DNA from: Antrodiella citrinella
Lineage: Eukaryota > Basidiomycota > Agaricomycetes > Polyporales > Steccherinaceae
DNA length: 64,000 nucleotides
Reading direction: 5' to 3'
Assembly (NCBI GenBank): GCA_004802725.1
Contig: SGPM01000067.1
Coordinates: forward strand, 1-64,000
In this document: positions 10,325 to 23,300 of the stretch, piece by piece
Layout: each line of letters opens with the position of its first letter
Position numbering within the stretch: position 1 is the first letter of the stretch
Notes under the pieces: generated by a model
What the model saw: the letters and a program-made list of their open reading frames with translations, nothing else
What the model was told of the DNA's origin: nothing
Database searches by the model: none
Position numbers and translations under genes: made by a program

Positions 10325-13300
10325 TCAGCGAAGTGAGAGACATCCTCCGAACTTCCGCCTCGCTGCAGCGTCCATCTGCCCTTTCACATCCCGAAACGCA
10401 GACCACCACGCTCTCCCAATGCCTTCCGACGTCCACTGCCCACCCCGCTTCAACTCGCCCATATCCAGATCGTCAGCATTCTCCCAGACACCGAAATGCC
10501 GCCGGAGAAGCACAAGCCACCACTTCGTCACTGCGATCGCCCGCTCTAGCCCAGAGTCCGTCGATCGTGCATTGTCCACGCATTGGACGAGGTACTTGGC
10601 AAAGAACGCCACGTCTTTCGAGTTCGGCGGATGCTCCAGGAACGAATGTACCCACGTCTCGATCACCTTCTGCACGTCGTCCGTCTCAGAGAAGTACAGT
10701 TTCTGCCCCTTCGCCTTCGCTTGCTGCTTGAGCGTCGGCGGGGCCGGAAAGTTGGCTTGAGGCGGGGGAGGCGGGACGTACTTCGGCCGCGTGCGAGGGA
10801 GAAGGCGCGAAATAGGCTTCAGTACTCTTCTGGGCCCTCCAAATGTGACGCCGATCTTCCCGGACTTCTTGAACCGCGCGTTGGCAACCTGCTCACGCTG
10901 GATCGTCTTCGGCAGCATCGCGAACACCTCAGTATCGAACCCAAGCTTCTTCACTTCCGCTTCGGATATGGTCACCTTGAAAGGCACCTCGCGCTTGCGG
11001 AACAGCGTGGTCTTCTTAGGAGAGATAGAAGACCGGCTCCTGGGAGCGAGCTGCTGCGTGATCCGCTTCACGTTCGTACCTTTCACGGAGATCTTGACTT
11101 TGGGGAACACGTCGGTCGGCTTCAGCGAAGGAAACCTCACGCGCTTGGCGGGAGAAGCGGGTGGTGGGTCCGGTGTGATTGAACGCCGCTTGTACTCGCT
11201 CTCCAGCTCTTTCCGTATCTCCTCCGGCAGTGCGTCAAACACCGACCTATCCACCTGGGAGAACGACGGAAGATCAAGGGCAGGGACTTGACCCTGCAGC
11301 TCGGAGGGTTCTCGAAGCGCTACAGCGTCCACGGCGTCGACTGGAGACGAAGGAGGCTCAATGTTAATCTGCGGAGGGTGGACCTGCTTTACTGGCGGCT
11401 TTGCCTGGTCAGTCTTCGGTTGTACTTTGGTAACCTCTACGGGCTTGAACGGTAGCACAGCTTGTCCCTGGTCAATTTCTGTACCACCGGATTTCTCTAG
11501 TTTGTGTACTTGGACACCGATACCACGTAGCTCTGTCGGGTCAAAGTTGAAGCTTTTCAGTAGTCGCCAGGCATGTTCGCCGATGACCTTGTAGTCATTC
11601 GTGGCACGTCCGCCAGAGGCAACGAGCTGAATCTGCTTTGTGCATGTCTCACAAAGGCCGTGTCCCATGAACTACGCAACGTGATTAGATCAAAGGTCCG
11701 TGAACACTGAAAATGAAGACCACACCTTTGGAGCTTCAACAGGAGCACTGGGATCGCGTTTCATGATTTTCAAGACGAGAGCGCGTCCCACCATGTCAAT
11801 ACCTTGGAGCCTGCGGGCCACCTCCTCCGCCAATTGGTAAATGAACGTCTCTGCTTGTTCGTTATTCTCAAACCGGATCCCGTACTGCAAGCACATCAAT
11901 GAGTGCGAGGCTACGGACAAGAAACACAATAAGTGACTCACGTTGATATCGCACGACACGCTCTTGCGAGGTTTGTCCGACTCCAACTTGCGTTCATCAA
12001 TCCCACGGATGGCCTTGAACAGAGTCTCGCCAGTACCCTTGCCTAGGGCATCACACAGTACAACCTTGCTCTTTTGTGCGAGTTCTCCGAGATTCGTCGC
12101 TCCCAACTTCTCCTGCGCTTTCTGACGGGCCGCGTACCCGAATCCGTGCAAGTCGTCTATATCCAGCGGTGCGAGGATGGATTGGGCGTCTGCAGGCAGG
12201 ATGTGGAAAGAGCCCGCAGGTTTGGCTCGACGGGACGCCACACGAGCGAGCATGATGTTGTGCGCAATGCCGATGCTCACTAAATGTGATGCCGGTGAGC
12301 ATGATTTGCATCGGGAGAAGCCACGACGCGAAGAACACTACTGACCTTCGCACCCTGTCGCTCTTCTTACTTGACTCCGGATGGCTTCTGCGAATTGCTT
12401 CGCCGGATCTATTGGGGACGCCGATAGATTTTGACTCTGAGAGATCTCGGTGTGGATCCGTCGAACGCTGCCTGTGACATCAATCAGGGCTTCGTCCACG
12501 GAAACGGCTTGCAAGTCGTCGGCGTGGGTCATAAGAATGGTGTAGAATTGCAAAGAAAACTGCTTGTATCTATCAATATGTCAGCGAGAGCAATAAAACA
12601 AGAAATCCGTGATACATACCTCTGAAACTCATACGGTATGGTGATTACTTGTGGACACAATTTCCTTGCTTGTTGCAGGCTGAGGCACGAATGAATACCT
12701 GAGTAGCAATATGCAATTCACAGGCGTACCTCATTCCGCTCTTGATACCAAACTTCCTCGCCTCATAGCTCGCACTGGCAATCTCACTGGTGCTTGCTTG
12801 GCCACCCTGTGTTCCCTGGGAATGACAAACCACGACAGGTTTGTCCTTGAGATGCGGTCTGTCGACTAACCCCGCCGACACAAAAAAACTGTCAAAGTCG
12901 CAGTGCATGATGATCCTCGTCTCATCATTATGCACCTCCACCGCCCTCTCAGCCTTCTCCTTTCCTTTCCTGCTCGGCGACCTCATGACCAGCTGCGCAT
13001 TTCGCATGGACACGGCGTCGGCTGGGGCGCCACGGGTCGACGTATGATCAGCACCCTCCCAACCTGGGCCTTTACCACCCATATTCTCCTTCATGATCTT
13101 CGTCACCGCCAAATCCTCCTCCGTCCCTCCCGTCACGCCCACCACAGCACCATCACCGCCGGTCCCACCCAACGTAGCCCCGCTGTCTGCCCGTTCCTGC
13201 GCCTCCGCCACTAGATTCTTGAGTTCAGCCTTCCACGTCGACAGGTGGTGCAGGCGTGAGTTCCGGTAGTACCCTTCAATGAAGTCCGGAGCGACGGAAG

Positions 13301-14486
13301 TGTGCGCCGCTCGCCATGCCGGATCTTGCATGGCCCGTCGGGCATGGGGATTAGACTTGTGGACGGCATATCCAGGAACACGTTTCGCCTCCTTGGGCGT
13401 AGCTGGGTCGGTGGTGTAAAGAGTGCGATCCGGTGTTGAAGGTGTAGACGAGGGACCTGACTTAGGTGGAGTTGGGGTTTGGGGCCGTGCGAGCTGTGAA
13501 AGGTGCGAGGATAGAGAGGATACATTCGCAATATCGGAATCCTGGGATCGGCCTGCTGGAGGGGTCTTCGGCCTCCGTGATGGATTAACGGTTGTCTGGT
13601 TAGAGCTTGTACTACCCAAAGAAGACCTTTGATCAAGATCGTACGTCGAGTCGAATAGTGTCCTTTGAGCAACACGTTTACCCTGGGTCTGCTCTAGCCT
13701 ATCAGCGACCTTGAAGATGTAGGTTTGCCATGGTAGCAAGACGCCAGCATTGACACTCTCTACGAGCCATTCTGGCCGTACAACTTTCATGTACTGAAAT
13801 TCTTTTGATTTCGCGGGTGTGAGAGAACAAGTCAAAATATGTGTCCTACAGTCATCGATTAGTAAACTGTGAATTGCAGTGTATGATAGACCTACACGAT
13901 GCTCTTCTTGTCAAGGTAAGCGTGAAATATGCCTCCATGCTGAACGATCAGCTTGCGAAGCTCCTGCACCGACGGCGTTGTGTACCCGTTGATCTAAGAG
14001 ACAAACATGAGCAGGGACCATTTTCTTTGGACAAAATGTACGCACGTAGATCTGCAGCCCATGAAAGATCCTGCTAGGAGGAGGCCCGTCCGCATCCACA
14101 CCCTCCCCGTCATCGAACTCAGCATTTTGGATCTGCAACTTGGCTCGCTTCCGCGTCATGTACTCCCCGAAGTTCCCAAACGTTGAAGCACCATAGGTGT
14201 GGTTCTGGAGATACCTCGCTTTCTCCTCATTATCGTCAACAGACGCAAGTACACTGTGTCGGGCTCTGGGGTTGTCTTCCTCGTCGTCGCTGTCTGATTC
14301 TCTGGATCGCTTCAGTCCAGACTGTGGAGGTGGCAACAGTTGCTGCTCGTGTTTGGGCTCGGACGGGGCCTGCGAAGAGGAGAGGTCGCCAGGTAGCTTG
14401 ACTTCACAGAGAGCCTGAAGGAATGCGGGGTCGTCCTCTTCAAAGTAGTCGGACGATGCACTTCCTGCAGGTGCCAGTGGTGCCAT
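10325..14486 (-). CDS. REV1: DNA repair protein REV1 (Y-family translesion polymerase)
   Basis: Eight exons (14486-14046, 13993-13896, 13845-12730, 12679-12620, 12569-12346, 12279-11942, 11884-11726, 11671-10325) give 1,260 residues, in the usual REV1 range. Domain order: acidic N-terminal tail; BRCT domain (IFHGLQIYINGYTTPSVQEL... HILTCSLTPAKS... VVRPEWLVESV); Y-family palm with IMHCDFDSFF and the catalytic SVDEALID; GMSLQQARKLCP fingers; thumb and little finger (GYGIRFENNEQAE); two ubiquitin-binding motifs around DALPEEIRKELE and AMLPKTIQREQ; and a C-terminal domain (YFSETDDVQKVIETWV) that in the family docks polymerase zeta and other translesion polymerases. REV1 inserts dCMP opposite damaged bases. 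It is divergent from the Rab1-type gene. Confidence 0.95.
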
Positions 14487-15071
14487 TCAAGGCATGAGAT
14501 ATACGATATCCAGTGTGTGTCGCGTACGAAAGACAGCAAAGATACCAAGAGAATACGAGTTAGATTGATAAGAAAGTCGTTATATTGGTAGCGCAAGAAG
14601 TGGTATAGATGTTGCTTCCGTATGGTATATCATGAGAGTGAAGAGCATCGAGCAGGACGACGACCCCTAAGGCCAGCGACGGAGGACGTCAACAGACCGA
14701 AAGCGCGCGCAACATCCGGATTAGGGCGGCGCGCCTCCCAATCGGGCATGCCGATCGTGTGTCGTCGCGGCGCGCCCGTGATTATGATGATGACGGGAGG
14801 CTCCCATACTCAGGCCTGTCTCCGTCCTGTTTCTTCCACACTCTAACACGTTACATCCAGCTATCAAGAACCCTCGACGTCTTCCTCCCATTTCTGTGCG
14901 TTCAGCTGTACCACTTTCTCCCTCGTTGTTTGCACGACGACGCGCCCTGCACAGGAAGGCAGTACACGCGTTAACTAGCTCCATTAGTTTGATATCCAGC
15001 CTTGAGTTTTGCTGGCACTGTTCACTTGCATTCATACCCTTTGACTTCGTATATCCACTCGTCTCGACAAA
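14487..15071. promoter_or_regulatory. Divergent promoter of REV1 and the Rab1-type gene
   Basis: A 585-bp intergenic stretch between two divergent housekeeping genes. It contains two copies of GGCGCGCC (near 14728 and 14770) about 41 bp apart, flanking a near-palindrome around 14740-14756, and one ACGCGT (14966-14971), the core of the MCB cell-cycle box in other fungi. Whether these sites function here is inference. Confidence 0.4.
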
Positions 15072-16034
15072 ATGCCTGAAGGATACGACTACCTGTTCAA
15101 GCTGTTGCTCATTGGAGACTCCGGCGTTGGAAAGGTACGTGAATCTCGAGGCGTTGAATCTGCGAGACACGTGCTGACGCGACAGTCCTGTGCAGTCATG
15201 CCTGCTACTCCGTTTCGCAGAGAACTCGTTCACCGATAGTTACCTGAGCACTATCGGTGTCGACTTCAAGATTAGGACCATAGAGCTAGAAGGAAAGATG
15301 CTCAAGCTCCAGATTGTGCGTAGTATGACACGTTGAGCATCCACACGAGCTAATGTCAATATTCGTGGTTTCTAGTGGGACACTGCAGGTAGAGATGATC
15401 ATCTTCCGTCATCGTAAACACATATGAACCTTGTTCTTAGGTCAGGAACGTTTCCGAACCATCTCGCAGGCATATTACCGCGGAGCGCATGGTATCATTG
15501 TTGTGTACGACGTAACAGATGGCGGTACGTTTAGTCTTCCAACGTACCTAGCGTCTCCCGAGCACTGAATCACTTGACAGAGTCTTTCGAGCACGTAAAG
15601 AGTTGGCTCACGGAGATCACCAAGCATGCCGCCGAAGGCGTGCACAAGCTCCTTATTGGCAACAAATCAGATCTTGTAGAACGGAAAGTTGTAGCTTACA
15701 GTGACGCAAAGGTGAATTAACTGTCGTGTGGTCCCCAATGTTTCACTAACATTGACCTATTCACAGGAATTCTCTGACCAGAATTCGATACCCTTCTTGG
15801 AGACGTCAGCCAAGACTTCAACGAACGTTGAAGACGCGTTTTTGACACTCGCGAAACAGATTCGGGAAGGGTTAGTACACGAACCGTTGAACAGAGTACT
15901 TCATCTAACCTATCTCGATTCAATACAGCGTAGACTCCCAACCGGAGCAGACGAACTCCTCCAAATCGAACACCGTCACGCCCGGACGGTCATTAGACTC
16001 AGGCGAAAACAAGGACGGCGGCTGCGCATGCTGA
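15072..16034 (+). CDS. Rab1/Ypt1-type small GTPase
   Basis: Seven exons (15072-15134, 15196-15315, 15376-15388, 15441-15524, 15581-15711, 15767-15870, 15929-16034) encode 206 residues. Guanine-nucleotide motifs are complete: GDSGVGKS (P-loop), switch [29 protein letters not shown] and ETSAK. The effector region and RabF motifs match the Rab1/Ypt1 subfamily, and the C-terminus GGCAC is a dual geranylgeranylation signal. Known role: tethering of ER-derived vesicles at the Golgi. Differences from canonical Ypt1, such as [13 protein letters not shown] and the sequence after switch II, suggest either lineage divergence or a second Rab1-like paralogue. The third exon is only 13 nt and encodes WDTA plus one base. 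Confidence 0.92.
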
Positions 16035-16656
16035 AGTACCATTCTTTCCTACTCACCCGTACTTTGTATACCTCGGAGGACTGATTCCTCGTGTTGGCTC
16101 CCCATCCTATACTGTGTTTTTATTGTAGTCTTCGAGTGCTCTCTGTCCATATCTTCACGATTTATTTTATTCTCTTTCGTCTTGACGTTGCCTTGCTCGA
16201 GTCTGCCCCAGAACGACTGCCTTGGCGTGTATTACTATTGGGCGGTTCCATTCGTATTCACAGGCACCGAGCGATGGCTCCATCGTTTCTCCGAATGTAT
16301 AGGATCTGCGCACAAGCCCGATATACAATGCGAGGTAGAGCGTAGACAAGCTTATAGAGAGCCGACGAACAAAGGAAAGAGCGCCTAATTGCTGTTTGGG
16401 GAACAATGAACGTTGAGCGGCAACTGCCGAGCGAACCCGACGGTTGCCGTATGGGGAGGACAATAGGATCGCTTAGCAGGCGCACCAATGGACAATAGCG
16501 ACGCCCTCTGCCTTTGTCCACAATACAAAACGATATTATAAGACATGGGCGGGACGGTATCCACGCGCTCCATTCTGTTGGTGTCTTTCGGGCCCAGGAT
16601 TCGTTTCGTTCTTCTTCAACCTCTTCCACCTCACGACCCTCCAACTTTTGCTCGCC
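16035..16656. other. Intergenic region
   Basis: It carries the 3' end of the Rab1-type gene and the promoter of the next gene on the same strand. Several open frames overlap here but none resembles a family or splices plausibly. Nothing else recognised. Confidence 0.3.
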
Positions 16657-19600
16657 ATGTTGTCGAGCCTCCTCACTGTCTTTCCTGTAGTATTTGGCGC
16701 ACTTGTTGGTGAGTCGCTTGGTGTGGTCACGTTTCTGTTCCAAAGTTGATCTCTCGTGCAGCTGCCGCTCAGTCCACACCTACCGTTGTCTGCGTTGCAG
16801 GTCAATGCCTCCAAGGGTACACGAATACGACGAGTACGTGCCATTCTTCTATCAAACTTGGGGCTTGCTGAACTCATGATGTCTTCAGTCGGAGCAACAT
16901 TGTCCTCTCCAGGTAGTCCAGTCTCAGTTCTGCTACTACCCGGGCAATATGACACTACCACCGATCCCCAACTGCTCCATACATTTCTCACTTCTTCATC
17001 CACGAAAGTTTCTCCTTCACCAGGCTTCTCAAATGGTTCATCGATCGTACTTCCTCTCACCTTGGCCCTCCAGCCCGGTCTCTCCGCCTATCCACAAGCT
17101 AACTTCTCTGGATCCGGCACGTTTACCCCACTGCCGGAGACGAATGCCTCGATCAGTTCATCGACATTCTCCGCCGGTTCTATCATGTTAGCGTCGAACG
17201 TCTGGGCAGCGGTCTCCTCGAGCTCGTCCTCGACACAACGCGTCATCCTCTGGGACTCCATCCCCGATCTCGCGCAAGTATCGACCGCGCTCTCCTCGTC
17301 GCTCTCCATCCTCGAGATGCAGTCCGCCGCGTGCTCGCCGCCGTGCTCCGGCGCGGGGATCTGCTCTGCGGCCGGGACGTGCTCCTGCCCCACAGGCTTC
17401 ACGGGCTCCTCGTGCGAATCGTGCGCATCTGGCTTTTTCGGTCCGAACTGTCAGGCGTGTCCGGCGGGGTGTGCTTCCTGCGACGAGGGGATCACAGGCA
17501 CCGGCCGGTGTCTGGTGCCTCTGGTGGCCAATCCGCCCTCATCCTGTGATTGTCTCAACGGCGAATGCGGCTCGAATGGTCAGTGCACATGCAATCCTGG
17601 CTGGACCACGGCTGCCAATGGCACCGCGTGCGCAAAGTGTGCATCCGGGTTCTTCCTTTCATCTGACGGAAACTGTCAAGGTAAGTTTCCAACATCTGTG
17701 TACGTTTTCGGGGATACTCACCTCGCGGTTTATTCCTTAGTTTGTCAGCTTGGTTGCACGCAGTGTGCAGACGGGACGGGGGACTGCGTGACGTGCCAAA
17801 CTGAATTCACTATCAACGCGAACGATGCGACCAAGTGCATTCCTGCGCAGACTGCGACGTCCAATGGCACAACATGCCCCGATGGCAGTTTCCTTGATAC
17901 CGCCTCGAGCTCTTGCTCGGTGTGCTCGCCGTTGTGCCAGACTTGCTCCGGAGCGACGTCCAACGATTGTATCATCTGCGGGGCGGGCAAGGTCAGCCTG
18001 AACGGTGCTTGTGTCTCACCAGATGGAAATGGAATCTGTCCCGGATCTACGATGATCGCGGATAACAATAAACACGAATGTGACAGTACGTATCTTGTGC
18101 TTCAGAAGTTGAAGTGGCTCTGACCAAAGCTGCTGCAGGTTGTCCCGCGAAATGCACGTCATGCAAGATCCCGAACTTCAACGTCGCTTCCACGGTGAAC
18201 CAACTCCAGTGCACTGGTTGTCTACCTGGGTTTGTTCTCTCGCAAGGACAATGTGTAGAAAACTGTCCAGTTGGAACATTCTTGAGTCCGCAGGATAATC
18301 TCACATGTACAGGTATGTGTCATTTGTCCACTGTCATTTCTTCCAAGCTTATGAATTTTGCCAGCTTGTGACTCGACCTGTGGGACGTGTACTGGTTCAT
18401 CTACGTTCTGCTTGACCTGTGCGAACAATCAGCTGGCGTCTGGAGGTACATGTGTTGCGTCATGTCCCTCCAACACGTTCAGCGCGTCCGGCGCGTGTCT
18501 GTCGTGCCATCCCGATTGTGCCACGTGTTCGGGTTCATCGTTCAACCAATGTTCGAGCTGCCCGACGGACCGCCCAGTCCTAACGAGCGGTCGGTGTCTG
18601 CCCACGTGCAGCAAGAATCAGTTCTTTGACAAGACGTCATCCTCCTGCCAGTCCTGCGACGCCAGTTGCTCAAGCTGTTCGGCGGCTGGCCCGAGCAATT
18701 GTCTGGCGTGCGCAAGCTCCAGCCAAGTCCTCCGGAGCGGAACATGCTCCGCTGCAACGTGCACCGGCGGCGCGTCCGTCCTCCCCGGTCTGGGTGTCTG
18801 TCTCTCCGATCTCGTCGCGGTGCCCGGCGTCGCCTCCGGGACGACCTCCCTCGCGCCGCTGCCCACCGTCTCCGGCATCAACACGCCCACTTCAGTCACC
18901 GATACCTTTAAACCCCGTACGCTCACCTGGTGGGAGATCCTGCTCATGGCGCTCGGGTGCGCGTTCATCTTCATGATGGTCCTCATGTGCTGGCGTCGCC
19001 AGGCGCGCAAGAAGCGTGCACAGGCAACGGCGAAGTTTGCCGTTTCGAAACGGATCCATGACAAGACGGGCTGGCGACTCAAGCTCGTCCGGTTCGGTGA
19101 ACGCCTGTTCGGTCATAAGCCCATGCAGCGCGTCGTCTCGCCTGAGCACCACTATCAAGATTTCAAGATGGAGAAGATGAGGGCTGCGGAGGAGGCCCGG
19201 CATGAGAGGGACATGGACGGTATCTTGGATGCGTACGACTATTCCCGGCCAGCCTCCCGACGATCCGTCTCAACTCGCGCACCGTCAGCTCCCCCGACGT
19301 TATATGATTACGAGCGCGACACGAAGAACAAGCGGCTCATCCCCCAGCGGTCTGGGACCGATCCAGCGCACAACCGCCTCTCAGCAGCCTCTCTATCGGC
19401 CGTGTCGATGTATTCCCAGGTGACGGGTCTGCCACGACGCACAGCAGAACCCCGGCAGCCCGTGAGGAATGCCAGGGACCTCTTGCCCTCGCGGTTCTCA
19501 GGGACTTCGTATTCGACTTCCACTGACTCGGGACCGGCCGCGCTCCCGCCTGTGCCGCCCGTGAACTTGATGGACGACTCGCGGCCGCCTACGCCTGCGC

Positions 19601-19758
19601 AGGAGTATGCGAGGCTCGTGGCGGCTCAGCAGCCTGCAACGATGGCCCCGCCGCTTCACCAGGAGTTCCAATATGTTCCTCCGCGAGCTTCATACTGGCT
19701 CCAGCCTGCGCAGACCGGAGCGACCAACGTGTCCCGTAACCCCTTCCTTCGCCCATGA
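16657..19758 (+). CDS. Cys-rich EGF/furin-repeat single-pass membrane protein
   Basis: Six exons (16657-16708, 16762-16833, 16889-17680, 17741-18085, 18139-18312, 18365-19758) give 942 residues. A signal peptide (MLSSLLTVFPVVFGALVAA) is followed by an ectodomain: a Ser-rich first part, an EGF-like module (CSPPCSGAGICSAAGTCSC), then many C-x2-C furin-like repeats (for example CDSTCGTCTGSSTFCLTC, CHPDCATCSGSSFNQCSSCP). One transmembrane helix (WWEILLMALGCAFIFMMVLMCW) is followed by a basic stop-transfer RRQARKKR and a ~250-residue Ser/Pro-rich cytoplasmic tail. The layout is receptor-like, but no catalytic domain is present, so a wall sensor or adhesion role is only a guess. Related proteins are common in basidiomycetes and uncharacterised. 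Introns fall between Cys modules, mostly in phase 1. Confidence 0.85.
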
Positions 19759-22700
19759 TTGGACTGGTTTAGTGTACTGTACGTTGCACTGTTTCTAGTA
19801 ACTCGTTTGCCTCCTTCGGTACACTACTCTTTCTTCTATTGCCCTTTGCACTTGTACACACGGACACGCACTATTCCGATTTGCATCTTAGATAACGACA
19901 TCTTTCACATCTCACACGCATTCAAGATTTTCGTCTCACCGTTATCGGAAGCCTTACGACGCTCCTACATAGTCTACAGCCATACCCTGTATTACCTGAT
20001 GTAGCACTAATGTTATTCCTGTCTGCGTCACTTGACGCAATGGATTGAGAGCATAGAACAGACCTAGAGTCTCTCGTACAGTGTTCGATCTATAGTGGGA
20101 CAGATGTAAGACCCTTGAACATTTAAGGCCCGGAGCGAGGTCTTCAATATAAACAAGCACCGTCTACGTCACGATGCCTGACGTTCAATAACTTACAAGA
20201 CCTCAGATTACAGCAATACGATGCGAACGCGCTGATCGAGAGTGTACCTACACTTGCTCAACGATGAACAGAGCTCAGGTCGCCCCTGCTCCAAGATTTC
20301 GCTTCCTAACGCGTTGAAAGCGAATCTGGAGAGACCATAATCTCCGTGAGATGTGGCTTAACCTTGACGGGTTCGGTCACCCACAGCGATGGGAAGAGAC
20401 CTGAGGCAAGAAGGAGACTCAGAGACGTTGATCGGTTTCTCCCTGAGATGACGAGACCAAATCTGGTCTTACTGCCCTCAGGCTCTATCTAATAGTACTG
20501 GCATTCGCGGCAGAACGTCAAGAGGCCGAGCGGGGGAGACGATTTTGCTGAACGAACGGTGCATGACGGACTGCGTACGGAAGCTTTTGCAAAGAGAGTG
20601 ACAGGTAGCCGTCTTGACGTACAAATTCCATGCTGTTCGAGGCAGGGTTCATTGGTGGTGCGAGAGAGGTGACCATACGGCTCACTCACCGTTGGAATGC
20701 TGCTCGGTATCCGTAGAAGAGACCACGTAGAACATTGTTGTTCGCGTCTGCCAGCGATTCTTTCGTGAGTCATTAATACCTTGTTAACGGACATGAAGCT
20801 CTGGTACCTCAAGGCGATCGTGGCACAGGGCAAACGGCAAACGCGAACACAACAAAGGACTGTTGATACTGCAAGTGGGTCCCAGACATATTCTTCATCG
20901 ATGATCTCTGCGAACGTACACGAGATCGATCGTGATTACTAGACGGCCCCTGATAGAGCTCGTATGTTACTGTGAACTGCAAAGAGGAAGACGCAAGCAT
21001 CAAGAGGCACGGGCTCGTCAACGGCCGTAATGGGCGGCAAGCCCACCTTTCCTTCTTTTGTGGATCCGCAGACGCGGGGCTCGGGATGAACCGTACCGTC
21101 GTTCGCTCGCCGAATACAAGCACGATGCAGAGGTCGTAACGCATCAGGATATATGTCGAGGGTCCCCGAGAAACAGTTCGGAAGACTTGAAAGCCAGGGT
21201 GCTGAGTCAAGGCCTCGTGAATTCATAGAGCATGAGCAAAGTCAGCTGGACTTGGACGCAATAAACACTGGGACATGGACAGACATGTGAAGCAGCTACT
21301 GGGCGGCAAGCGGCGACATACTATCATCGCAGATGCTTCGGCAGAGGTTTAGAGCAACAGCGTGAAATACAGCGGATTTCACATTAAGGTTAAACGCCAG
21401 CGTATCGACTCCAACGAAGTCCAGCTTCGGAAAAGCACACCGCAGTAAATTTTTACCGTAAAAGGGGCCGGGAGATGGGGAGTGAGTGCACAGGTGTAAG
21501 TTCTGGTTTGCGGTTTGCCCAGATTGCAAGACGACACGTCGAACACCCCGAGGCTCTCAACCTTCCGTAAGTCACCCGCGACGCGTCATTGAGATCAACG
21601 GAGATTAGTAGTGACCTGAATATTGAACTTTGCTCAGACGGAGGATGCGAGCAGGATAGTCAAAAGCTGTTACTTACCAGAAAACCAGCATCCGAGTCGC
21701 CGGTTGCAGTTATTATTTGTCGGTGATACGCAAGTGTGAGAAATCAGGAAGTCCAGAGATTGTGTCACGCATATCGCAGAGGATAATCATGCAGTCTGAA
21801 TACTATCACAGACTACTCTTTGGGAAAGCGTGCTTGGGAGTCGAGTCCGCGAGCCGTACGCGTGTCCTTCGCGAAGACGACATTGGTGAAGAAGGTGATG
21901 TCTATTGATAGGTCGTCCTGGTGGCGTTAGGCATTGTACAGTGTTTTGGGTTTGTCGAACTGAATGACAACGGGGGTCGTGAGCTGTTTTCAGAAAACTT
22001 ATGGGTCGTTGTGGGTGTACGGTACGAAATAAAAGCTGCATCTGGACGAGACCAGCCTCGTGGCGTCTGTTAGCCGACTCGGCAAAAACTCGCGCTCTCT
22101 GCCATCATTTATTGCAGAGACTGTACTATGTTCTGGTAAAATGCGGTGGGATGGGGATGCCAGGGTGCGAGTTCCGTCTCGCTTCGAGACCAGCAGAAGA
22201 TCGACTGGTCAAAAACTCGAGCCTCCATCTTGCTTTTCTCATCCTTGCGAAGATCTCCCTCCCATTGACATCGTATTCCATTCAGCTGGACCACCTCAGC
22301 CGATTTCAACCTTTCGGAGACCCTCCCACTGCGAAAGTGTTGGTCATGCTTTCGTGCTCTCCCGTGAGTCTTGATAGCCTTTCCCTCTGTCAACGCCGAG
22401 CGAATGAATGCGGTCTTCCTTCTCGGGCAAGCTATCAGAATCATGCAGGCTCAAAAAAGACTGAATACCGCATGGTGCTCTTGAAATGCGAAATGATGCT
22501 GGGTCGTCCTGCCACTGAGGTAGTCGATAGCTGTGACGGAGAACTGCGATCGTTCTCATCCCCGTGATGCAGATCTTGGTCTTGCATGTCCGAACAATGC
22601 TCGAGTCATAGCCGCAATTTGGAATTAACCGTTTCGTTTCCCCCTCTCCTGCGCTTTCCCGCCGGGGTTACAATGTTCAGCAGCGGGACACGCAGGGGTT

Positions 22701-23181
22701 CTTCTGACCTCTGATGCGGACCTTTTGGAGTTTTGCCAACGCAGAACAAATGTCTCAACTGCTCCAGGTACGTCAACATACCCTCCTGACACCAGATTCA
22801 CTACTGCGGAACTCCCCTCTTGAAGGTTGCATGTGTCTTTTTGGCATTGGCACCGAAGGAAGAGACCCTCTGCGTGTTACTAGAACCTGTTCGCGTTTTC
22901 TGAACATGGGTTTGTACAGCCGAAACCCGTTCCCAGCTGCACGACACGGACCCCAATCTTCAGGCAAAGTGTCTCCACCTTGCTCGGGAATCTGCATAGA
23001 AGAAAAAAGCGCGACACAAATGGGTACTCGGTTCTGGCGGCTCGTGTTCCCCGTAGAAGACAATGAGACGAGACACCAGTCAGTCGTCTCGACCTCCTGC
23101 CAGTGTGTTATGCCTGGCGGGAAATGGAATAGAGTCTTTCCCGTATGCTTCTGGTATTTCTCATTTCATTTTGTCTCTCTG
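19759..23181. other. 3.4-kb stretch without recognisable gene
   Basis: Open frames are short and scattered on both strands, and none shows a family signature, a signal peptide or consistent splice phases. Between 21 and 22.6 kb several overlapping frames are open at once, which reflects composition rather than coding. I found no terminal repeats, recombinase, polymerase or tRNA. It could hold decayed repeats, a non-coding transcript or a lineage-specific gene I cannot assemble. Confidence 0.4.
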
Positions 23182-23188
23182 TATAAAA
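23182..23188 (+). promoter_or_regulatory. TATA box of the CFAS-type gene
   Basis: The sequence tataaaa lies 119 bp upstream of the ATG at 23301 and is followed by a C-rich stretch (ccgccacatactctccacccgcc), a common arrangement at fungal promoters. Confidence 0.55.
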
Positions 23189-23300
23189 GACCGACTTTGT
23201 GTGTTGTGTGTTTTGCCCAGTGCAACCCAAATCCGCGACCGCCGCCACATACTCTCCACCCGCCTTCCTCTCTCCCTCAAAACCCAAAACTTTCTTCGCC

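Noticed and set aside
22001..22567. A gene in the 3.4-kb gap
   Set aside because: Two overlapping frames are open on the same strand and others on the opposite strand, which suggests composition effects; no motif is present.
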